Source: Adiantum capillus-veneris (lineage: Eukaryota > Streptophyta > Polypodiopsida > Polypodiales > Pteridaceae). Taken from it: DNA of 64,000 nt. The DNA is taken from contig CM043945.1 in assembly GCA_014529385.2 (NCBI GenBank), positions 96,262,612-96,326,611 of the forward strand. Direction: 5' to 3'. Position 1 is the stretch's first letter. Each line of letters begins with the position of its first letter. Below are positions 60,734 through 64,000 of this stretch, piece by piece. Both the position numbers and the translations under genes were made by a program. The notes under the pieces were generated by a model that was not told where the DNA came from, ran no database searches, and saw only the letters and a list, made by a program, of their open reading frames with translations.

Positions 60734-61116
60734 TGTGACTTTCTCTCTCATCCCATAGAAGAAGGGCTCGCCCCCTCCCATGTAGGGATATGCAAAGACT
60801 TTTTAGTTACACACAAAGCATCCAATTTCCCCTAGGGTTGACCTTTGGACACAACCTTTGAATTTCGGAACCTTAGCATTTTGGAAGTCTTAATGGGCTG
60901 AACCTTACGGTCTTTTTAGCCCATTGTTGCACATGGATCTTTTGTAGATGGCCCCCCCTTTGGATCCCTATTTTCCCTCCTTTGGATCCCTACTGTGGCC
61001 GGTCTGCTAGCTTAACCAATATTCTAGCTTTTTCTCCCCTGGCACTTCCCCACATTAAATGATCAGTTTAATATGAGAAAATCATTTAGGAGAATTAGAT
61101 ATTGATTATTATGACA
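59491..61116 (-). repeat. 1626-bp LTR shared by gag (left) and pol (right) parts
   Basis: On the minus strand it starts TGTCATAATAATCAATATC after a purine-rich CAAGAGAGAGGTAA and ends TTAAATGTTACA. It contains a (GT)n array (60682-60730). A purine tract on its right and a primer site on its left mean it serves as 3' LTR of the pol part and 5' LTR of the gag part. 59052-59477 is the untranslated leader of gag. Confidence 0.8.
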
Positions 61117-61472
61117 TTACCTCTCTCTTGAAATCATAGCCGTCCTCGACTATGGTGTAGAGAAGATAAAGCATATTCATGAGTCCTTTTCTTAGCGGGT
61201 AGAGGTTCCCTATGTTACCCTACGACATCATTCCACAATGGATGACTAGTCCATTTGGCGCTTGAGAGCCTGAGGCTGCCGCAAGCATGTCTGCACATTA
61301 GTCCTATCAATCTTCCATAGTAGAGTGACAAGCTCTACTTGGTGTTTGGGAGACGTCGTCTCCGCAAACTTGATCTAAGCATGCATACTACTTCATTTTT
61401 GTGCACAATAAAGAAAAAGAGAGTCTTATAAGGCAAAAAAATTTGTTCATTTTTAACATTTTGTACATTTGC

Positions 61473-61955
61473 TTACTCTTGGGAAGCATTGTAAGCATTG
61501 ACAAGGTTTAGGTTATCCTTTAATTGTATGCCTTGCATCCATCTAGCATCTTCAAAAGGATAATTCTTAAACTTAATAAGATATCGTCGGATAGTCTTAC
61601 CGCCTCTTAGTACCTTGTATTCATGTCGGAGAATGGACTCGGGCTGTAGCACCTCCTCTTGGTCCTCGATCTCCGGTGGGTCTTCAATAGTTGGTTCTTG
61701 AGGTGGCTCTCCTTTGTAAGGCTTTAATAGGATCACATGGAAAGCATTGTGTATGAGCCAATGATTGGGCAACTTGAGTTGATAGGCCATCTCATTGATT
61801 GGCCTAAGAATCTGGAAGGGACCGTAGTACCTTTTTGCTAGTTTAGCATAGTACTTTTGGTGGCCTGTAGGATTCTTGCCCATCGTGTGCCTTAATCGAG
61901 CCTTGGGAAACTTTAAGAAGACCCAATCGTTTTCCCCAATAAATAGTGCTTCCAT
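61473..61955 (-). pseudogene. chromovirus integrase C-terminus with chromodomain
   Basis: The minus strand encodes WVFLKFPKARLRHTMGKN, KLAKRYYGPFQIL, HNAFHVILLKPYKG, then the chromodomain-like ILRHEYKVLRGGKTIRRYLI and FEDARWM. Chromodomains target integration to heterochromatin in this lineage. It is joined at about 61950 directly to RNase H, so integrase zinc finger and core are deleted. Confidence 0.87.
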
Positions 61956-63178
61956 GAGTCTAAGGTATGTAGAACTGCAAGGAGTTCCTTCTCATATATG
62001 CCTAGAGCTTGCTCAACAGGGTCGAGCCTTCGACTCTCATATCCTATGAAGTGCCCTTCTTGGAGCAAAACAGCTCCAAGGCAATCACCACAAGCATCCC
62101 ATTGGACCTCAAATGGTTTTGAGAGATCCTGTAGTGTAAGCATAGGTTGAGAGATAAGCTTTTCTTTAAGCTTTTCGAAAGCATTGTTTTCCTTAGCAGA
62201 CCATGTATACCTAACACTTTTCTTTGTTTGGTCATGTAAGGGTCCCACAATTTGTGAGAATATTTCTATGAAGCGTCTGTAGTATGCACACATACCTATA
62301 AAGCTTCTTAGTTCATGAAGATTCCTTGGTTTAGGCCATCCTTTTATTACCTCTAACTTTGATGGATCCATTTGGATGCCATCTTGAGAGATAATGTGAC
62401 CTAAATACTGAATCTCTTGCAAGAAAAAATTACTTTTCTTTCGATTAACATAAAGTTTATTCTCTCTCAAAACTTGAAATATTACCTGGAGGTGTTGCTT
62501 GTGTTTGTCTAATGAATTAGAGTAGATGATAATATCATCAAAGAACACTCCAGTGAAGGTTTGATGAGGCCTGAACAACTTCTCCATCAAGCGGTTGAAT
62601 GTGGTTGGTACATTGGTCAAGCCAAAAGGCATGACAATGTATTTGTAAAGACCAAAGGTGGTGCGAAATGCGGTCTTTACAATGTCTTGATCAAGTATCC
62701 TTATTTGATGATAACCACTTTTTAGGTCAATCCTACTGAAGTAGGTCGATCCTTGTAGCTTATCAAATAGATCTTCTACCCGTGGAACGGGAAACCTATT
62801 CTTGATAGTGATCCTATTTAGTGCTCTATAGTCGACACACATGCGATATGTGCCGTCTTTCTTTTGCACTAATAGTACACGTGAGCAAAATGGAGATGAG
62901 CTAGGCCTAACCATGCCCTTCTCAACTAACTCATGCACTCGCCGCATAATCTCCTCTTGTTGAGCTTGAGAAACTCTATAAGGAGGTTTGTTAGGCGGTG
63001 AACTTCCTGGAAGAAGTTCAATTGCATGGTCATCATTACCTCGTTTAGGAGGTAGCTCACAAGGGATGTCTTCAATAAAAGATACAGCTCCGTTAAAGCT
63101 CTCTGATTTGCAACATAAAGGACTGGCACGTGTATTGCTGCAAAGGTTTATACGACAAGAGAGATGCCTAACAAACAT
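61913..63178 (-). CDS. chromovirus reverse transcriptase and RNase H fragment, open
   Basis: 421 open codons. RT landmarks are [53 protein letters not shown], catalytic GVFFDDIIIYSNS (FDD intact), FLQEIQYLGHIISQDGI and MCAYYRRFIEIF. RNase H follows: FEVQWDACGDCLGAVLLQEG, with Asp kept, and YEKELLAVLHTL. Upstream sequence (pre-RT linker SSPPNKPPYRVS) is short; protease and gag of this copy are absent. The open frame is part of a deleted element. Confidence 0.88.
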   Translation of the reverse strand: MFVRHLSCRINLCSNTRASPLCCKSESFNGAVSFIEDIPCELPPKRGNDDHAIELLPGSSPPNKPPYRVSQAQQEEIMRRVHELVEKGMVRPSSSPFCSRVLLVQKKDGTYRMCVDYRALNRITIKNRFPVPRVEDLFDKLQGSTYFSRIDLKSGYHQIRILDQDIVKTAFRTTFGLYKYIVMPFGLTNVPTTFNRLMEKLFRPHQTFTGVFFDDIIIYSNSLDKHKQHLQVIFQVLRENKLYVNRKKSNFFLQEIQYLGHIISQDGIQMDPSKLEVIKGWPKPRNLHELRSFIGMCAYYRRFIEIFSQIVGPLHDQTKKSVRYTWSAKENNAFEKLKEKLISQPMLTLQDLSKPFEVQWDACGDCLGAVLLQEGHFIGYESRRLDPVEQALGIYEKELLAVLHTLDSWKHYLLGKTIGSS

Positions 63179-63770
63179 TAACCAAGTAGCAATTTACTTT
63201 ATCCAGCAATGCTATGTTCAATATGTTTTGTTGAAGAGAGTGGATTGGTCAGATCGTCCAAGCACCGCTGGCGTTGGACGTGGACGATTGGAGAAAAGGT
63301 GGTAGCATGCAATGCAAATAATCCAATGCCTCCTCGCAAGCATCGTATTGTTTTACTTCCTAAAGAGTAAGAAACACTGACTGAATTAGCCAGCCAAGGA
63401 CAAGACCTTGCCAACCAAGGAGAAACACCGGACATGCTTCGTGGCTGGATTCTTGAGCTTGAAATAGAGTTAAGTGATGCACAAGCAAAGCTTCAACGAT
63501 ATGAATCATTGTATGGACCTTTGCCAGATGATACCACCACTTCACATAAAGATGTTGCTGAATTTTACCATAGACGAACTTATAGCAAATCTATCAAACT
63601 TATAAGTCACTCAGAAGCTTTTTGTAATCTCAAAATTATATCAAACTCTTTTCGATTGAGTAATTTCCCAGAACCTTGTTGTAATTTCAAACCTACATCG
63701 ACTTTATGTAATTTTTATTCGACAAGATATTATCGACAGTTTATTATTTTCAACTAAAGAGACCACATCT
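63179..63770 (+). other. unrecognised low-coding region with a helical ORF
   Basis: A frame at 63434-63757 encodes LELEIELSDAQAKLQRYESL, a probable short coiled coil, then Ser/Phe-rich sequence. I recognise no family. It may be part of an older element. 63875-64000 shows nothing. Confidence 0.2.
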
Positions 63771-63811
63771 CTTAATTGTGTATATATTTGAGTGTGAGTG
63801 AATATGTGTGT

Positions 63812-63813
<2 letters not shown>

Positions 63814-63874
<61 letters not shown>
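63814..63874. repeat. (GA)n microsatellite
   Basis: About 30 GA units. Confidence 0.95.
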
Positions 63875-63876
<2 letters not shown>

Positions 63877-64000
63877 TTTGATGTGAACGACAACGAGATA
63901 ACACTTTCTTTCATCATATACAAAAACTTGTTGAGTAAGTATTACAATGGCTCAAGCGATGCGGGAATGTGTCTCATTAACTTGTGTCTTTTGGGCAGAT

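Overview
The window looks like nuclear DNA from a land plant with a large, transposon-rich genome. It holds one split single-copy host gene, plant-type LTR retrotransposons with tRNA-Met or tRNA-Asp primer sites, LINE remnants, a Mutator-type MITE and long (GA/CT)n arrays. The LINE proteins remind me of fern repeats, so a fern is my guess; that is inference only. I see no bacterial genes, CRISPR array or rRNA.

Left part (1-22450): the host gene UTP21/WDR36 (SSU-processome WD40 protein) runs on the minus strand. Seven consecutive exons, from the ATG at 22242 to a donor at 2083, give about 320 codons in one frame, and the gene continues off the left edge. Its fifth intron is about 14.9 kb and filled with a 5'-truncated LINE (2926-4711), a short non-autonomous LTR element (4995-7922, minus), a scrambled Ty3/gypsy copy with an inverted piece and an inserted LTR-like unit (7923-12835), and a decayed minus-strand Ty3/gypsy element (12836-about 17150). 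Intron 1 holds a Ty3/gypsy integrase scrap and a second copy of the LTR-like unit.

Middle (22450-34535): heavily decayed LINE and Ty3/gypsy relics, a DUF4283/zinc-knuckle LINE ORF1 relic, AT-rich DNA with a segmental duplication whose left copy carries a 208-bp MITE with a 9-bp target duplication, and very long GA/GT arrays.

Right part A (34536-about 52360): a giant Ty3/gypsy-like element truncated at its 3' end. Its 942-bp LTR is followed by the primer-binding site fused to a complete 75-nt tRNA-Asp copy including 3' CCA, then a second copy of the LTR's last 116 bp and a second primer site. The leader and a later spacer carry nine near-identical 24-bp palindromes with recurring spacing of 284-288 bp. 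Gag has twin zinc knuckles. Pol has a protease, RT, RNase H, two tandem copies of the zinc-binding module, integrase, a second retropepsin after integrase and a tryptophan-repeat tail. A separate 945-codon coiled-coil ORF follows and appears to have its own splice acceptor.

Right part B (about 52360-63180): a Ty1/copia element with two stop codons and a dead RT box, split by a 940-bp solo LTR of the giant family (5-bp TSD ATCGA). Then come minus-strand chromovirus parts, with gag and pol sharing one 1626-bp LTR between them. The end (63180-64000) is an unrecognised ORF and a GA array.

Nearly all coding capacity belongs to mobile elements in different stages of decay. The host gene is the only clearly selected gene.
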